DNA of 64,000 nucleotides from Evansella sp041820985. GTDB taxonomy: Bacteria > Bacillota > Bacilli > Bacillales > Salisediminibacteriaceae. The notes below the pieces were generated by a model. That model was not told where the DNA came from. It did no database searches and saw nothing but the letters and a program-made list of their open reading frames with translations. Below, piece by piece: positions 34,758-43,629 of this stretch (position 1 is its first letter; each line of letters starts with the position of its first letter). The stretch is taken from NCBI RefSeq assembly GCF_041820985.1, contig NZ_JBGUAU010000014.1, positions 1-64,000 of the forward strand. Reading direction: 5' to 3'. A program made the translations under genes and the position numbers.

Positions 34758-35741
34758 ATGAATCGAACGGAACTGAATTCTTTTTTGCTGCAATATAATG
34801 ATTTCGAGAAGATGCAGCATGTGGAACAGGTGAACATTCATGATCTAGAAAAATCATATTCTAAGGATGCCTCACCACGAATGCCGAAAGCACCTTTTTT
34901 TAAGGAGCAATCTATTTACATAAACCGTTCTAATCGGTTTGCACCCATGCCTTCTCATACGCATGACTTCATTGAGTTGAATTACATGTATTCTGGCTCG
35001 TGTGAGCAGATCATTAATCAACAAAAAGTAGTACTTACACAAGGACAAATTTGCCTACTTGATAAAGATGTTCCTCACAGTATTAGCTCATTAGGTGAGG
35101 AGGATATTTTAATTAATATATTGCTAGAACGAGAAACCATTTCAACGGCATTTTTAAGTAGGTTTGCAAACTCTCATAGTATCGTATCTAGCTTTCTCAT
35201 TAATGCGGCATCTGAAAGTCAACAGCATGATCGCTTCATTATCTTCCATTCAGAAGATAATGAAAATCTGCAATACATTCTTCATATGATTTTGTGTGAG
35301 TACTTTGATCCGAAGCTGTATTCCAACGATCTTATCCAAAATTGCATGACGGTTGTATTTACAGAGCTCATGAGAGTATATCAGCACGATAAAAATTATG
35401 AGGAAAAACGAAATTCTGTTGATGCGAATATTATGCAAATACTAGAATATATTGAATCTCATTTTTTAACTTGTGGACTAAAGGATACAGCGAAACATTT
35501 CGGATTTACTCCAAATTACCTTAGTAACCTCATTAAGAGCAAGACAGGTAAAACGTTCACAGAATTGATTACGAAACAAAAAATGTTGCATGCAGCTTCT
35601 CTTCTCTGTAATACGGAATTGAGTATAGAAGAGATCGCTGAAAAAATTGGGTATGTGAATGTAAGCTTTTTTTATCGAAAGTTTAAAGGAGAATATGTAT
35701 CTACTCCAAGTAAGTATCGACGACTTCATCAAAAGGAGTAG
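34758..35741 (+). CDS. AraC family transcriptional regulator
   Basis: A 327-residue regulator. The N-terminal half is a cupin-like sugar-sensing domain with MPSHTHDFIELNYMYSG (about residues 64-80) and GQICLLDKDVPHSI (about 96-109). The C-terminal 100 residues hold two helix-turn-helix units, including LKDTAKHFGFTPNYLSNLIK and IEEIAEKIGYVNVSFFYRKFK. It is divergent from the GH105 operon with paired 13-mers between them. I chose ATG 34758 after AGAAGGAG; the longer frame from 34713 starts inside the repeat. Confidence 0.88.
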   Translation: MNRTELNSFLLQYNDFEKMQHVEQVNIHDLEKSYSKDASPRMPKAPFFKEQSIYINRSNRFAPMPSHTHDFIELNYMYSGSCEQIINQQKVVLTQGQICLLDKDVPHSISSLGEEDILINILLERETISTAFLSRFANSHSIVSSFLINAASESQQHDRFIIFHSEDNENLQYILHMILCEYFDPKLYSNDLIQNCMTVVFTELMRVYQHDKNYEEKRNSVDANIMQILEYIESHFLTCGLKDTAKHFGFTPNYLSNLIKSKTGKTFTELITKQKMLHAASLLCNTELSIEEIAEKIGYVNVSFFYRKFKGEYVSTPSKYRRLHQKE

Positions 35742-35752
35742 GTGTTCTCCTG

Positions 35753-36958
35753 TTAAAGCTTCAAATCATTGTTTTCCGCAAAATGCTTTAACATTACAAT
35801 CGGTTCTGTTTCGGATGTATTCGTAATCGTCACACCAGCTTTTGCTGCAGGTTCTGTAACAAAGAACTCGTCGTTTGTTAATTGTCCATACCGGATACAG
35901 GCTGGTGTTTCTAATTTCCATACATCACCGATTTTTCCATACCCTTGAAGCATATAAAGGCCGTATGCAGCACTGTCTTTTATTGTTACCGTTTGACCTG
36001 GAAAAACAGTAAGTCGCTTCGCACTAGCAACCTTAGATTTGTAACAAATCCATTCTTCCACATAGCCTTCTGCCTCCATCTCTTTTAATGGAAAAACAGG
36101 TTTTGGGGCCATAAAGTTCGTTTCATAGAAGTTAGGATCTATATTTTTCTCCCAATCAATAATACTCATTAAATAGTCGTAATTGCCAACCTCCTCTTCT
36201 GGCGTATCCTTCCATAGCAATTCTTCTGGGACAGCGTGGTCACCATGGAGAACGGATTGATACATGGCATACACATCAGAAGCAAATTGTGGCTCATAAG
36301 TGCAGAGACTACCAGGAGCGTGAAGCACGCCAGGGGGAACATCCCAGCCAGTATCTAATGTTAGTCGAAATGCTCGTGACAAGTCGGTAATTTTATTATC
36401 ACCTTTGGAAAAATTCATTAAGGATTCTTTTATTTGTTCCTTTTCAACACCAGGATTGATCCCGAAGAACGTGTAAGGGAATTCTCCTCCGTGATTGTTC
36501 AATTGAGAAGGATAGAAGTACATTTCTGGTTTTCCTTTTTGACCAACACGAGCTGCGGCCTCGTCATCGTGATGAATATGATGTGGGAGCGGTCCTAAAT
36601 TATCAAACAGCTTTGAGTAAACTGGCCAACATTTATATTTGTTCCAGAGGTCTTCCCCTATAAATTGTCCTTTCAATTCGTTTACCACATCTTTCAGCAA
36701 CACTTTCGTGGAGCCATCAGCAGAAACAACATAGCTCAATCCTTCATCATCCGGTGTGTCAGGACCATTCTCTGCGTGAGTTGTGGAAGAAAACCAACGT
36801 TCATTTATTCCACCACGTTGTAATCCAAGAACATACAAATCATCTTGATGAAGCTTCATTCGTTTTCCTGGACGGCAGAAGGAACGAGGAACCCAAGTTG
36901 GCGTTAACCGTACAATTCCTTTACCCTCCACTACTAATTCTTCAATGAGCGATTTCAT
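35753..36958 (-). CDS. Cupin protein, class I mannose-6-phosphate isomerase-like
   Basis: A 401-residue two-cupin protein. The metal-binding motif GPLPHHIHHDDEAA (about residues 125-138) and a second His in PPGVLHAPG (about 216-224) fit the class I phosphomannose isomerase fold, but length and C-terminus differ from ManA. Its place beside the GH105 operon suggests it isomerises a pectin sugar such as L-rhamnose or D-galacturonate; this is inference only. ATG 36958 is the start. An inverted repeat and a cre-like site lie upstream. It is convergent with the AraC gene, stops 11 bp apart. Confidence 0.7.
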   Translation of the reverse strand: MKSLIEELVVEGKGIVRLTPTWVPRSFCRPGKRMKLHQDDLYVLGLQRGGINERWFSSTTHAENGPDTPDDEGLSYVVSADGSTKVLLKDVVNELKGQFIGEDLWNKYKCWPVYSKLFDNLGPLPHHIHHDDEAAARVGQKGKPEMYFYPSQLNNHGGEFPYTFFGINPGVEKEQIKESLMNFSKGDNKITDLSRAFRLTLDTGWDVPPGVLHAPGSLCTYEPQFASDVYAMYQSVLHGDHAVPEELLWKDTPEEEVGNYDYLMSIIDWEKNIDPNFYETNFMAPKPVFPLKEMEAEGYVEEWICYKSKVASAKRLTVFPGQTVTIKDSAAYGLYMLQGYGKIGDVWKLETPACIRYGQLTNDEFFVTEPAAKAGVTITNTSETEPIVMLKHFAENNDLKL

Positions 36959-37013
36959 TTCTCTCCACCTGCTTTCTTCATGTGTTGTTTGCTACGGTTC
37001 AGAGGGAACGAGC

Positions 37014-37044
37014 TTTGATCACTTATATAATCAAAGTGACCAAA
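37014..37044. promoter_or_regulatory. Inverted-repeat operator candidate upstream of the cupin gene
   Basis: TTTGATCACTT and AAAGTGACCAAA form an inverted repeat with one mismatch around 8 AT-rich bases, centred about 70 bp upstream of the cupin protein start. This is the size expected for a dimeric LacI, GntR or similar repressor. Confidence 0.55.
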
Positions 37045-37097
37045 ACTGTCCATATTATCTAGACTAACCTGAACTAAGTAAACAAGGTATACCTATA

Positions 37098-37111
37098 TTT
37101 AAACGCTTTCA
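37098..37111. promoter_or_regulatory. cre-like site
   Basis: TTTAAACGCTTTCA differs from TGWNANCGNTNWCA at one fixed position (T for G at position 2). It lies about 140 bp upstream of the cupin gene. Confidence 0.45.
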
Positions 37112-37162
37112 AAGGGATTGAACAATAACCTATCTAATGAGAAAACTGTCCGATTTACAGAT

Positions 37163-37201
37163 GGAAGCAGTGAAGCAGTGGGGACGGTTCTTATTGCATC
37201 C
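37163..37201 (+). repeat. GGGGACGGTTCT hairpin repeat, copy 11
   Basis: GGAAGCAGTGAAGCAGTG contains a duplicated left arm, followed by the intact core and a decayed right arm, TTATTGCATCC. Confidence 0.85.
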
Positions 37202-37397
37202 TTTTCGGAACAACGCTAAGGGAGAGCTTATAAGGACAAAATCGAGGTCAGAGCAGTGTGAATTGTCTTTATGAAGACTCACTTACACGAAACCAACTTT
37301 GATCCTTTAGACACTGTTCTTACCCTTCCCTCCACTAACATTCCACCACTTGTGGTAAGATACATGTACAGTATTTTTCGGAATGAGGATTGTAAAA

Positions 37398-38342
37398 ATG
37401 AAAGAGAAGTCACTTCTATTTACCTACGGAATCGGAATCATATTTTTTGTGATGGTAACGTGGGGTCTTAATGTTGTAATGTTAAAAGTGTTAATTGAAT
37501 ATTTCCCACCAGTGACCATGACTGCTGTACGTATCTTGCTTGCTGGTATTGTAGCAATATCGATGATTCTCGTAAGTATGAAGATGAGGAAGCTAACCAA
37601 GAAGGAATGGTTTTATACTATTTGCGGTGGTCTATTAGGAATAGCTGCACATCATTACTTTTTAACCATGGGGTTAACTCTAACGAATGCATCTAATGCA
37701 GTGTTAATTTTAGCTCTTGTTCCTGTAACAACTTCCATTTTTGCGGTTATCTTTCTTGGAGATGTGTTAACGAAGTGGAGATTGTTAGGAATGGGTTTAG
37801 CTTTTAGTGGGGTTGTTCTCACGCAAGGTGGGGGTCAAGGGTCTGTTTCACTTGGGGATTTCTATATATTTATTTCCATGGCAGTTCAAGCGCTCAGCTT
37901 TATTTTTATCAGAAAAGCAACGATAACAGTGGATCCTAGACAAATGACAAGTATGATGCTTCTCATCGGGGCTATTGGCGTACTTATTGTTAGCTTTATC
38001 TTAGAGCCAGGAAGTATCACGCAGATGATAGGAGCACCATGGAGCATATATGTCATCTTTTTCGTCTCAGCGGTTCTTTCAACTGCTGTTGGACATTTTC
38101 TATTCAATGCAGCAATTAAGCGGATAGGAGCAGGTCAAACGGCTGTTTTCAACAACTTTGTTCCTTTCATTGGTCTCGTTGGTTCTGCCATTTTTTTAAA
38201 TGAGCAAATATATTGGTATCAATCTTTCGGATTTCTTATTATCGTTTTAGGTGTTTTATTTGGAACAGGTTATATGGAGAAAACCTTCTTCAAAAAGAAG
38301 CATGATGACAGTTCTCTTGTTTCTAAAAGTAGGGCAGGATGA
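37398..38342 (+). CDS. EamA/DMT family transporter
   Basis: A drug/metabolite transporter superfamily permease of about 314 residues with ten membrane helices in two EamA repeats. The first contains TWGLNVVMLKVLIEYFPP and the second FIFIRKATITVDPRQMTS. Such proteins export amino acids or other metabolites; the substrate is unknown. The start is ATG 37398 after GAGG, or the in-frame ATG 37383 just upstream. Confidence 0.88.
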   Translation: MKEKSLLFTYGIGIIFFVMVTWGLNVVMLKVLIEYFPPVTMTAVRILLAGIVAISMILVSMKMRKLTKKEWFYTICGGLLGIAAHHYFLTMGLTLTNASNAVLILALVPVTTSIFAVIFLGDVLTKWRLLGMGLAFSGVVLTQGGGQGSVSLGDFYIFISMAVQALSFIFIRKATITVDPRQMTSMMLLIGAIGVLIVSFILEPGSITQMIGAPWSIYVIFFVSAVLSTAVGHFLFNAAIKRIGAGQTAVFNNFVPFIGLVGSAIFLNEQIYWYQSFGFLIIVLGVLFGTGYMEKTFFKKKHDDSSLVSKSRAG

Positions 38343-38405
38343 CGATAGGAAGCGGTTTGTGGTATCACAAGAACTGCCCCCTCAACAACTAAATAACATA
38401 AAAAA

Positions 38406-38476
38406 GAAAAATCTAGTTTACTTTGGAGGAAAGAGCACAAGGAATACGTGCTCCAATCAACCAAAAAACTAGATTT
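38406..38476. terminator. Bidirectional terminator with nested hairpins
   Basis: AAATCTAGTTT (from 38409) pairs with AAACTAGATTT (38466-38476), enclosing a second hairpin GAGCAC/GTGCTC. A and T runs on both sides serve the convergent EamA and folD genes. Confidence 0.75.
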
Positions 38477-38491
38477 CCTTTTCATATTATA

Positions 38492-39325
38492 TTAAAGTCT
38501 TTCTGCTGCATCCACCGTGTGCTTTAGTAATGTTGCAATGGTAACTGGACCTACTCCACCTGGAACAGGAGTAATAGCACTAGCAACTTCATAACAAGAT
38601 TCATAGTCAATATCGCCAATATTTCCTTTATTATATCCAGCATCTAAAACAACTGCACCATCTTTTAACCATTGGCCTTGAATGAACTCAGGTTTTCCTA
38701 CTGCTGCAACAACAATATCCGCTTGTTTCAGAATGTCTGGGAGTTTCCTAGTTTTTGAGTGACATGTTGTTACCGTGGCATCTTCATTTAAAAGTAAAGC
38801 AGAAACAGGCTTGCCTAGTATAGGACTTCTTCCAACAACCACTACATGTTTCCCTTCAATTGATAGTTGGTAATACTTTAAAATTCTTAAAATAGCGGAA
38901 GGAGTACAAGAAGGATAAGATCCAAACCCAAAGGCAGTTTGCCCATATCCAGCACTTGTCACTCCATCTACGTCTTTTTTAATATCAATGGCTTCAAACG
39001 CTAGACGCTCGTCAATGTGAGATGGAACAGGGTGTTGCAAAAGAATGCCATGAATCGTGTCATCATTATTTAGCTCATGTATTCTTCTGATTAAATCCTG
39101 TGTGTTTGTTTCTTCTGGCAAATGAATCCGAATCGACTTTATTCCGATTGTTTCACATGCATTTTGTTTCATTCTTACATACGTTTCAGATGAAGGATTA
39201 TCGCCAACAAGTATTGTTGCAAGGCATGGAACTTTCCCCCTCGATTTCAATACCTCTACTCGATTCACTAAACTATCTTTTACTTCTTGGGCAACAATTC
39301 TCCCATCTAAAATGATCTTTTCCAT
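38492..39325 (-). CDS. folD: Methylenetetrahydrofolate dehydrogenase/cyclohydrolase
   Basis: Interconverts 5,10-methylene-, 5,10-methenyl- and 10-formyl-tetrahydrofolate in the cytoplasm. The 277-residue protein is of normal length. The active-site Tyr49 and Lys53 are in YVRMKQNACETIGI, the dinucleotide-binding stretch reads VVVGRSPILGKPVSALLL (about residues 157-174), and the C-terminal signature is TPVPGGVGPVTIATLL. ATG 39325 is chosen because the longer frame from TTG 39340 would encode the GGAGGG site. In Bacillus, folD usually lies with nusB and xseA; here it stands alone, so it may be a second copy. Confidence 0.93.
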   Translation of the reverse strand: MEKIILDGRIVAQEVKDSLVNRVEVLKSRGKVPCLATILVGDNPSSETYVRMKQNACETIGIKSIRIHLPEETNTQDLIRRIHELNNDDTIHGILLQHPVPSHIDERLAFEAIDIKKDVDGVTSAGYGQTAFGFGSYPSCTPSAILRILKYYQLSIEGKHVVVVGRSPILGKPVSALLLNEDATVTTCHSKTRKLPDILKQADIVVAAVGKPEFIQGQWLKDGAVVLDAGYNKGNIGDIDYESCYEVASAITPVPGGVGPVTIATLLKHTVDAAERL

Positions 39326-39376
39326 GAAAAATCCCTCCAAAATTTTAATTAGAAAAAGGTACTTACGCTAATTTCT

Positions 39377-39417
39377 TAAATGATGAAAGCTACTTTTTCT
39401 TAAACATTCATCATTTA
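39377..39417 (-). promoter_or_regulatory. Perfect 11-bp hairpin upstream of folD
   Basis: TAAATGATGAA and TTCATCATTTA pair perfectly around a 19-base loop, about 55 bp upstream of the folD start. There is no adjoining T run. It may be a leader hairpin or operator; it does not resemble a tetrahydrofolate riboswitch that I can recognise. Confidence 0.4.
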
Positions 39418-39448
39418 GAGAAGTTAAACTTCGCAAAAGAAGTATAAA

Positions 39449-39481
39449 AAAGAGATAAGGAACGCAATGTCCTTATCTCTG
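39449..39481 (-). terminator. Terminator after the regulator/membrane protein pair
   Basis: On the minus strand AGAGATAAGGA and TCCTTATCTCT form an 11-bp stem with an 8-base loop, followed by a T run. Confidence 0.85.
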
Positions 39482-39630
39482 CCCAGACGACTCGACCAAT
39501 ATAAAACACAGTTCCCTTGTGGTTTATTCCACAAATGCCGTCAGTTACTGTGTCTCTCACTTTTGAAATTAGATTACCATATTTTTCGTAAATGTCAATC
39601 ACACTTGTAGGAAGAGGATAAATAGAAACA

Positions 39631-40317
39631 TCAATGCTCTCTTGAATCTCCTTCCCTGGATCTTTTTTCATAATAATAAAGGCCAGTTATCAATAGTCCA
39701 ATTACTACCGCTGAGAACAAGAGAGGGAATGGGTTGAAACTATCTCCAGGCTCACCGAATAAAAAAGTTAATAAATCGTAATAACTACTTGTTTCAAATA
39801 ATGGACTAATAATAAAAAGTGCCGTTAGAAAACCAATAATAAATAACATTCTATTCTTCGTTTTTTTGCTAATTCTACTATTACATTCGATGAACCAATT
39901 CGCTATTTTTCCAAGGGAGTTTGGATGTATTTGAAACGTTTGCGCAATAACATAGGTAATAAAAGGTTGGATGACCAAAGAAAGACCGAATAGAATCATT
40001 ATGGTAGTATTAGGAGTTCCCGTAACGATTCTATCGATAATGAGTCCTACAAACAGCAAACTTACAATCATATAATAGCTAACAGAAGCGCTCTTATGTT
40101 GAATTTGTTTCCCCAGTTCCTCACTAGGCAGAATACCGTCCTTTTTCTTACTGGACCCCCAAGTAATTGTAAAAAAGAAAAATAATAATAACATGCTCAA
40201 AAATATTACATCACTAAGAACAATTCCATCCCCAGCTATCAGTTTATAAATGATATTCCCTAAAATAGCGAAGCAACCGATCAATAATAATATACTAACT
40301 ACCATTCTACTCTTCAT
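39631..40317 (-). CDS. Membrane protein paired with Xre regulator
   Basis: A 228-residue protein with about six membrane helices (near residues 8-27, 35-52, 82-99, 104-125, 156-174 and 196-214). It overlaps the end of the upstream regulator gene by 11 bases, so translation is coupled. Pairs of an Xre regulator and a membrane protein like this are common in Bacillaceae and poorly studied. A frame continuing after its stop (39411-39671) runs through the terminator and is not credible. Confidence 0.7.
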   Translation of the reverse strand: MKSRMVVSILLLIGCFAILGNIIYKLIAGDGIVLSDVIFLSMLLLFFFFTITWGSSKKKDGILPSEELGKQIQHKSASVSYYMIVSLLFVGLIIDRIVTGTPNTTIMILFGLSLVIQPFITYVIAQTFQIHPNSLGKIANWFIECNSRISKKTKNRMLFIIGFLTALFIISPLFETSSYYDLLTFLFGEPGDSFNPFPLLFSAVVIGLLITGLYYYEKRSREGDSREH

Positions 40318-40516
40318 ATTCTTTACCTCCTTGTAAAAATAATGTATCCACCGTGACCCCTAAATTTTTTGCAATGTCAAAAGCTAGCTGTAAACTAGGG
40401 TCATACTTGTTGTTTTCAATAGCATTGATTGTTTGCCTACTTACACGACACAAGTCTGCAAGCTTTCCTTGTGAAATCTTTTTCTCTTCTCGCAACTCTT
40501 TCATTTGATTTTCCAT
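40307..40516 (-). CDS. Xre family transcriptional regulator
   Basis: A 69-residue helix-turn-helix protein of the HTH_3 type, nearly all of it DNA-binding domain: LREEKKISQGKLADLCRVSR, then QTINAIENNKYDPSLQLAFDIAKNLG (about residues 8-53). The subgroup is close to YozG and other short regulators that act with a membrane partner. It probably represses its own promoter, which is flanked by matching inverted half-sites. Start ATG 40516. Confidence 0.88.
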   Translation of the reverse strand: MENQMKELREEKKISQGKLADLCRVSRQTINAIENNKYDPSLQLAFDIAKNLGVTVDTLFLQGGKEYEE

Positions 40517-40517
40517 A

Positions 40518-40609
40518 TGTAAAACACCTTCTCATCAATTAGATGTGTAAAAAACTTTTGACACCTTAAGTATAGAGTAGAGGGGAGTGGGTGTCAAACA
40601 TGTTTTACA
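40518..40609 (-). promoter_or_regulatory. Promoter with nested inverted repeats for the Xre gene
   Basis: On the minus strand, TTGACA (40597-40592) and TATACT (40574-40569) are separated by 17 bp, a near-ideal sigma-A promoter. TTTGACACC (40557-40565) and GGTGTCAAA (40590-40598) form a perfect 9-bp inverted repeat bracketing the -10 and covering the -35. A second inverted pair, TGTAAAACA (40518-40526) and TGTTTTACA (40601-40609), encloses it. This suits autorepression. Confidence 0.7.
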
Positions 40610-40743
40610 GACACAGGTGGTACTAGCCAAACATGTACTTGAAAATATATAACTTTTTTATCTGTTCATCATTTTGATATTATGAATGTAAATCTAGTAA
40701 TGGTCTTCTACTTCAAATAAACTAATACTTGAGGTGATAAAAT

Positions 40744-41547
40744 ATGAACTACCTTTTTATCGATGCACATATTCATTTAGACAAATACACGACGAGAGAT
40801 AGAGAAATCATCTTGAGTGATAGAGAAAAAGACCATGGAGATCAGCTTATTTCCGTATCTAACAATCTTGCTTCGTCTAAACAAAATCTATCATTTTCAA
40901 AAAAATATAAGGGGGTTGTTCACGCTGCGTTTGGTTATCATCCAGAGCAAGCACTTCCTTCTGACTTAGAACTAGAATTCCTCCTAACATTTATGGAAAA
41001 ACATCAAGGTGAAATGGTAGCGTTAGGGGAAGTAGGGCTTCCTTATTATTTGAGACAAGAAAATCCGACCATCCAACTAGAAGGATATATAGAACTGTTG
41101 GAGGGCTTTATCATCAAGGCAAAGGATTTTCAAAAACCCATTGTCCTTCACGCGGTGTATGAGGATGCGTCGATGGTTTGCGAATTGTTAGAAAAGCATT
41201 CCATCGAGAAAGCCCATTTTCATTGGTTTAAAGGGGATGTGAAAACAGTGGAGCGGATGCTTAAAAACGGATACTATATTTCTGTAACCCCAGATGTTGT
41301 CTACAAGGAGAAGATCCAACGTCTTGTGGACTTGTATCCATTATCAAACATGATGGTGGAAACAGATGGACCATGGCCATTTGAGGGTCCTTTTAAAAAC
41401 AAAATGACGCATCCAAACATGATTCACCAATCCATCAGTAAAATAGCTGAAATAAAAAAGATTGACGCTCTGGATGTCTATCAACAACTTTATGAGAACA
41501 CACAACGTTTTTATTCATTAGAAAAAGATAGAGAGGATGTTAAGTAA
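40744..41547 (+). CDS. TatD family hydrolase
   Basis: A 267-residue metal-dependent hydrolase or nuclease of the TatD type. The metal ligands are placed as expected: DAHIHLD at residues 7-13, ALGEVGLPYY (about 93-102), VLHAVYED (about 138-145), AHFHWFKG (about 158-165) and ETDGPWPF (about 211-218). TatD proteins are DNases or related phosphoesterases; QatD-like relatives occur in defence loci, but no such partners are present here. ATG 40744 follows TGAGGTGAT. Confidence 0.88.
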   Translation: MNYLFIDAHIHLDKYTTRDREIILSDREKDHGDQLISVSNNLASSKQNLSFSKKYKGVVHAAFGYHPEQALPSDLELEFLLTFMEKHQGEMVALGEVGLPYYLRQENPTIQLEGYIELLEGFIIKAKDFQKPIVLHAVYEDASMVCELLEKHSIEKAHFHWFKGDVKTVERMLKNGYYISVTPDVVYKEKIQRLVDLYPLSNMMVETDGPWPFEGPFKNKMTHPNMIHQSISKIAEIKKIDALDVYQQLYENTQRFYSLEKDREDVK

Positions 41548-41598
41548 GAACCTCCGTTTTAGTTACAATACTGTAGAAAGTTATCATGGATCAACTCA

Positions 41599-41946
41599 TC
41601 AGGAATAGTTTTTTACTAAATCTTTTAGTTTAGAAAACGTAAAGATCCTGAGGGTTAATAAGAGAATAATTGAAAAGGTACCTAAAAATGTATATTCAAA
41701 GTTAATAACGCCAAACCAAAATAAACATAATGGAAAGATAATCAGGAGCATTAATAAATACGGAAAAATCATTACATAATATATCCCTTTTCCATTTTTA
41801 TAGTTGAAAAGGGCTTTCCATTTAGATTCATTCATATGAAAGACTTTTTTGATGAGCATAAAAAATAACATCAAGATCCCGACGTACGATAAAGAACCTA
41901 CTATATCAAAAATAAGATAAGAAACAAGAAAGATAACGAAGTTCAT
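41599..41946 (-). CDS. Membrane protein (115 aa)
   Basis: A 115-residue protein with three to four helices (about residues 3-30, 53-75 and 82-103). I chose ATG 41946 after GGGGAGAG over the in-frame ATG 41970. Family not recognised. It follows the DUF3784-like gene in the same direction and may be co-transcribed. Confidence 0.6.
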   Translation of the reverse strand: MNFVIFLVSYLIFDIVGSLSYVGILMLFFMLIKKVFHMNESKWKALFNYKNGKGIYYVMIFPYLLMLLIIFPLCLFWFGVINFEYTFLGTFSIILLLTLRIFTFSKLKDLVKNYS

Positions 41947-41998
41947 ATCTATCTCTCCCCTTTTCTTCAATGTCTTAACTAAAAGTGGATCTTATACA

Positions 41999-42328
41999 CT
42001 ACTTCACTATATGTTTTTGATAAATGATATAATACACGAAAATCATTATTATCAATCCGCCAGTACATAAAAAGGTAACGATATTTTTTATAATTTCCTC
42101 ACCGAATAATGGTAGGGCAAAACCTGCAAGTATAAAGGTGATGCCGTAGCTAATCCACATCATGCAATTCGCTTTATTATATGCCTTCACATTGGTTATT
42201 TTTTCTGAATTAACTTTTGATCCAGCCCAAAAATGCATTGGAGTTTCCTTAAAAATTGCAATTACACCTACTGAAATAAAAACAGCTGAGACAAATGCCA
42301 ATATAATGATAGAATTCAAATATTCCAT
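41999..42328 (-). CDS. DUF3784-like membrane protein
   Basis: A 109-residue protein with three membrane helices. Between the first two helices it has FWAGSKVNSEKITNVKAYNKANCMMW (about residues 33-58), which matches the conserved core of the DUF3784 family as I remember it. Members are small Firmicute membrane proteins of unknown function. Start ATG 42328 after AGGAGAG. Confidence 0.75.
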   Translation of the reverse strand: MEYLNSIIILAFVSAVFISVGVIAIFKETPMHFWAGSKVNSEKITNVKAYNKANCMMWISYGITFILAGFALPLFGEEIIKNIVTFLCTGGLIIMIFVYYIIYQKHIVK

Positions 42329-42563
42329 TCTACAACTCTCCTTTTCTTTACGTACAACGAGTTGTACTCCCTCTTACTTTTCATACGAATGATTTCCTTT
42401 AAAGGTTCCTGTACATATAGGTTATCCGTGCCTAAGCGATGGTAATATGAATTATTCATTTGTAAGTAGATGAAATTTTATTTTTTGAGCAAGGTAATTA
42501 AATGAAACTTATGGAAGAAAATGATTGTCTTATAGTTAAAATAGTTAACAGGGGGAAATGAAA

Positions 42564-43481
42564 ATGAAAGAGGTTAGATTTGCATCAATTTATTTTCTGA
42601 AAGTTGGTTTCTTTGTACTTACAATCCTTCTCTTTTTCGTCGTAGGAGGCTGTCAACAACAAAGTAAAACGCCTGCACAAGCGGATCAAGGGCAAGGGAG
42701 TCCAACTAACGTAACAGAAGAAGGTTCTTCACCTGGGTCTAATACGGAAAAAACGGAAGAAGGGGTTGTTATACCAGCAATCCAACTCCCGAAACGTACT
42801 TCTAGCACGGAATCTATGGATATGATCGGTCTCATCGTGTATCAAGGAAGAATTTATACACAGACAGCAGCACAGATGGAAGAATCATATGTGGAAGATC
42901 TCAAGGGTGAAAAACTTGGCACAACGAAGCCGACAATAGATGAGTGGAGCAAACAGGACGACTATGCAGTCGAGTTTGCATCCTCCATTGGTACAACGGA
43001 AGTATATTCCGTGAAAGGGTATGATAAGGAATTTCGGATTATGTCCTATGGAAAATATGATGGGCGAGTGTATGCTGAATTTTACGAAACGCTCAATGGG
43101 ATAACCGTATATAGCGGGGAAGATGTATTTGGAAAACTTCACCTTTTTGATAGAATAACGTCTGCGAAATACCAAAGCTACAGTAACTGGAACTATGATA
43201 ATAATAAACTTCATTCATTAGAAAACTTGGAATTAATCAATACGTTCGTAAAAAAACTAAATCATACAACTCCTTATACGTATGAACAAGTAAGAAGTGA
43301 AGTAGAATCACAACGTAATGACCCGAGTTTTCGCCAAATGATCTTATCTGTGGAGGATGGAACATCGGTGGAGATAGTGTTGTATAAAAGTGGTTTAATT
43401 AGTTACGGGTATGGTGGTGTATTTTTTAAAATGGATGATGAATTATTTGAAGAGGTTTGGAGTGAAATGCCTATAAATTAG
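42564..43481 (+). CDS. Hypothetical lipoprotein (305 aa)
   Basis: The signal peptide ends in VVGGC with the lipid-attached Cys at residue 30, followed by a Gln/Ser/Thr/Gly-rich linker of about 40 residues and a globular domain of about 235 residues. The domain has strands such as MIGLIVYQGRIYTQTA and AVEFASSIGTTEVYSVKGYD, but I cannot assign a family. ATG 42564 is preferred over ATG 42558 because of spacing from AGGGGGAAA. Confidence 0.7.
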   Translation: MKEVRFASIYFLKVGFFVLTILLFFVVGGCQQQSKTPAQADQGQGSPTNVTEEGSSPGSNTEKTEEGVVIPAIQLPKRTSSTESMDMIGLIVYQGRIYTQTAAQMEESYVEDLKGEKLGTTKPTIDEWSKQDDYAVEFASSIGTTEVYSVKGYDKEFRIMSYGKYDGRVYAEFYETLNGITVYSGEDVFGKLHLFDRITSAKYQSYSNWNYDNNKLHSLENLELINTFVKKLNHTTPYTYEQVRSEVESQRNDPSFRQMILSVEDGTSVEIVLYKSGLISYGYGGVFFKMDDELFEEVWSEMPIN

Positions 43482-43541
43482 TGGAGAGGAGTTATAAGAC
43501 TAAGATATGGTAATCCTTGAAAAGTAGAGACTCATCCTTAC

Positions 43542-43570
43542 AAAAAAGGCAGCGGTATGCTGCCTTTTTC
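43542..43570 (+). terminator. Terminator after the lipoprotein
   Basis: AAAAAGGCAGC, GGTAT, GCTGCCTTTTT: an 11-bp stem with a T run. Confidence 0.92.
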
Positions 43571-43629
43571 AATCGGGCTTTCCTTATTGCCTAGGAAATA
43601 TATCAAATCACATTCCTGCAGCAATATTA

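Larger units (their letters stand above)
36959..37397. other. Divergent regulatory gap with operator-like sites and repeat
   Basis: No gene is visible. The stretch holds an inverted repeat (37014-37044), a cre-like site (37098-37111) and repeat copy 11 (37163-37201). Confidence 0.55.

Noticed and set aside
38342..38385. Possible further copy of the GGGGACGGTTCT repeat (AGGAAGCGG ... AGAACTGCCCC)
   Set aside because: Only short fragments of arm and core match and no stem can be drawn.
39411..39671. 86-codon minus-strand frame after the membrane protein of the Xre pair
   Set aside because: It overlaps the end of that gene and runs through a clear terminator with stem and T run.
40744..41547. 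TatD-like gene as part of a QatABCD-type defence system
   Set aside because: No QatA, QatB or QatC neighbours; flanked by an unrelated regulator pair and small membrane proteins.
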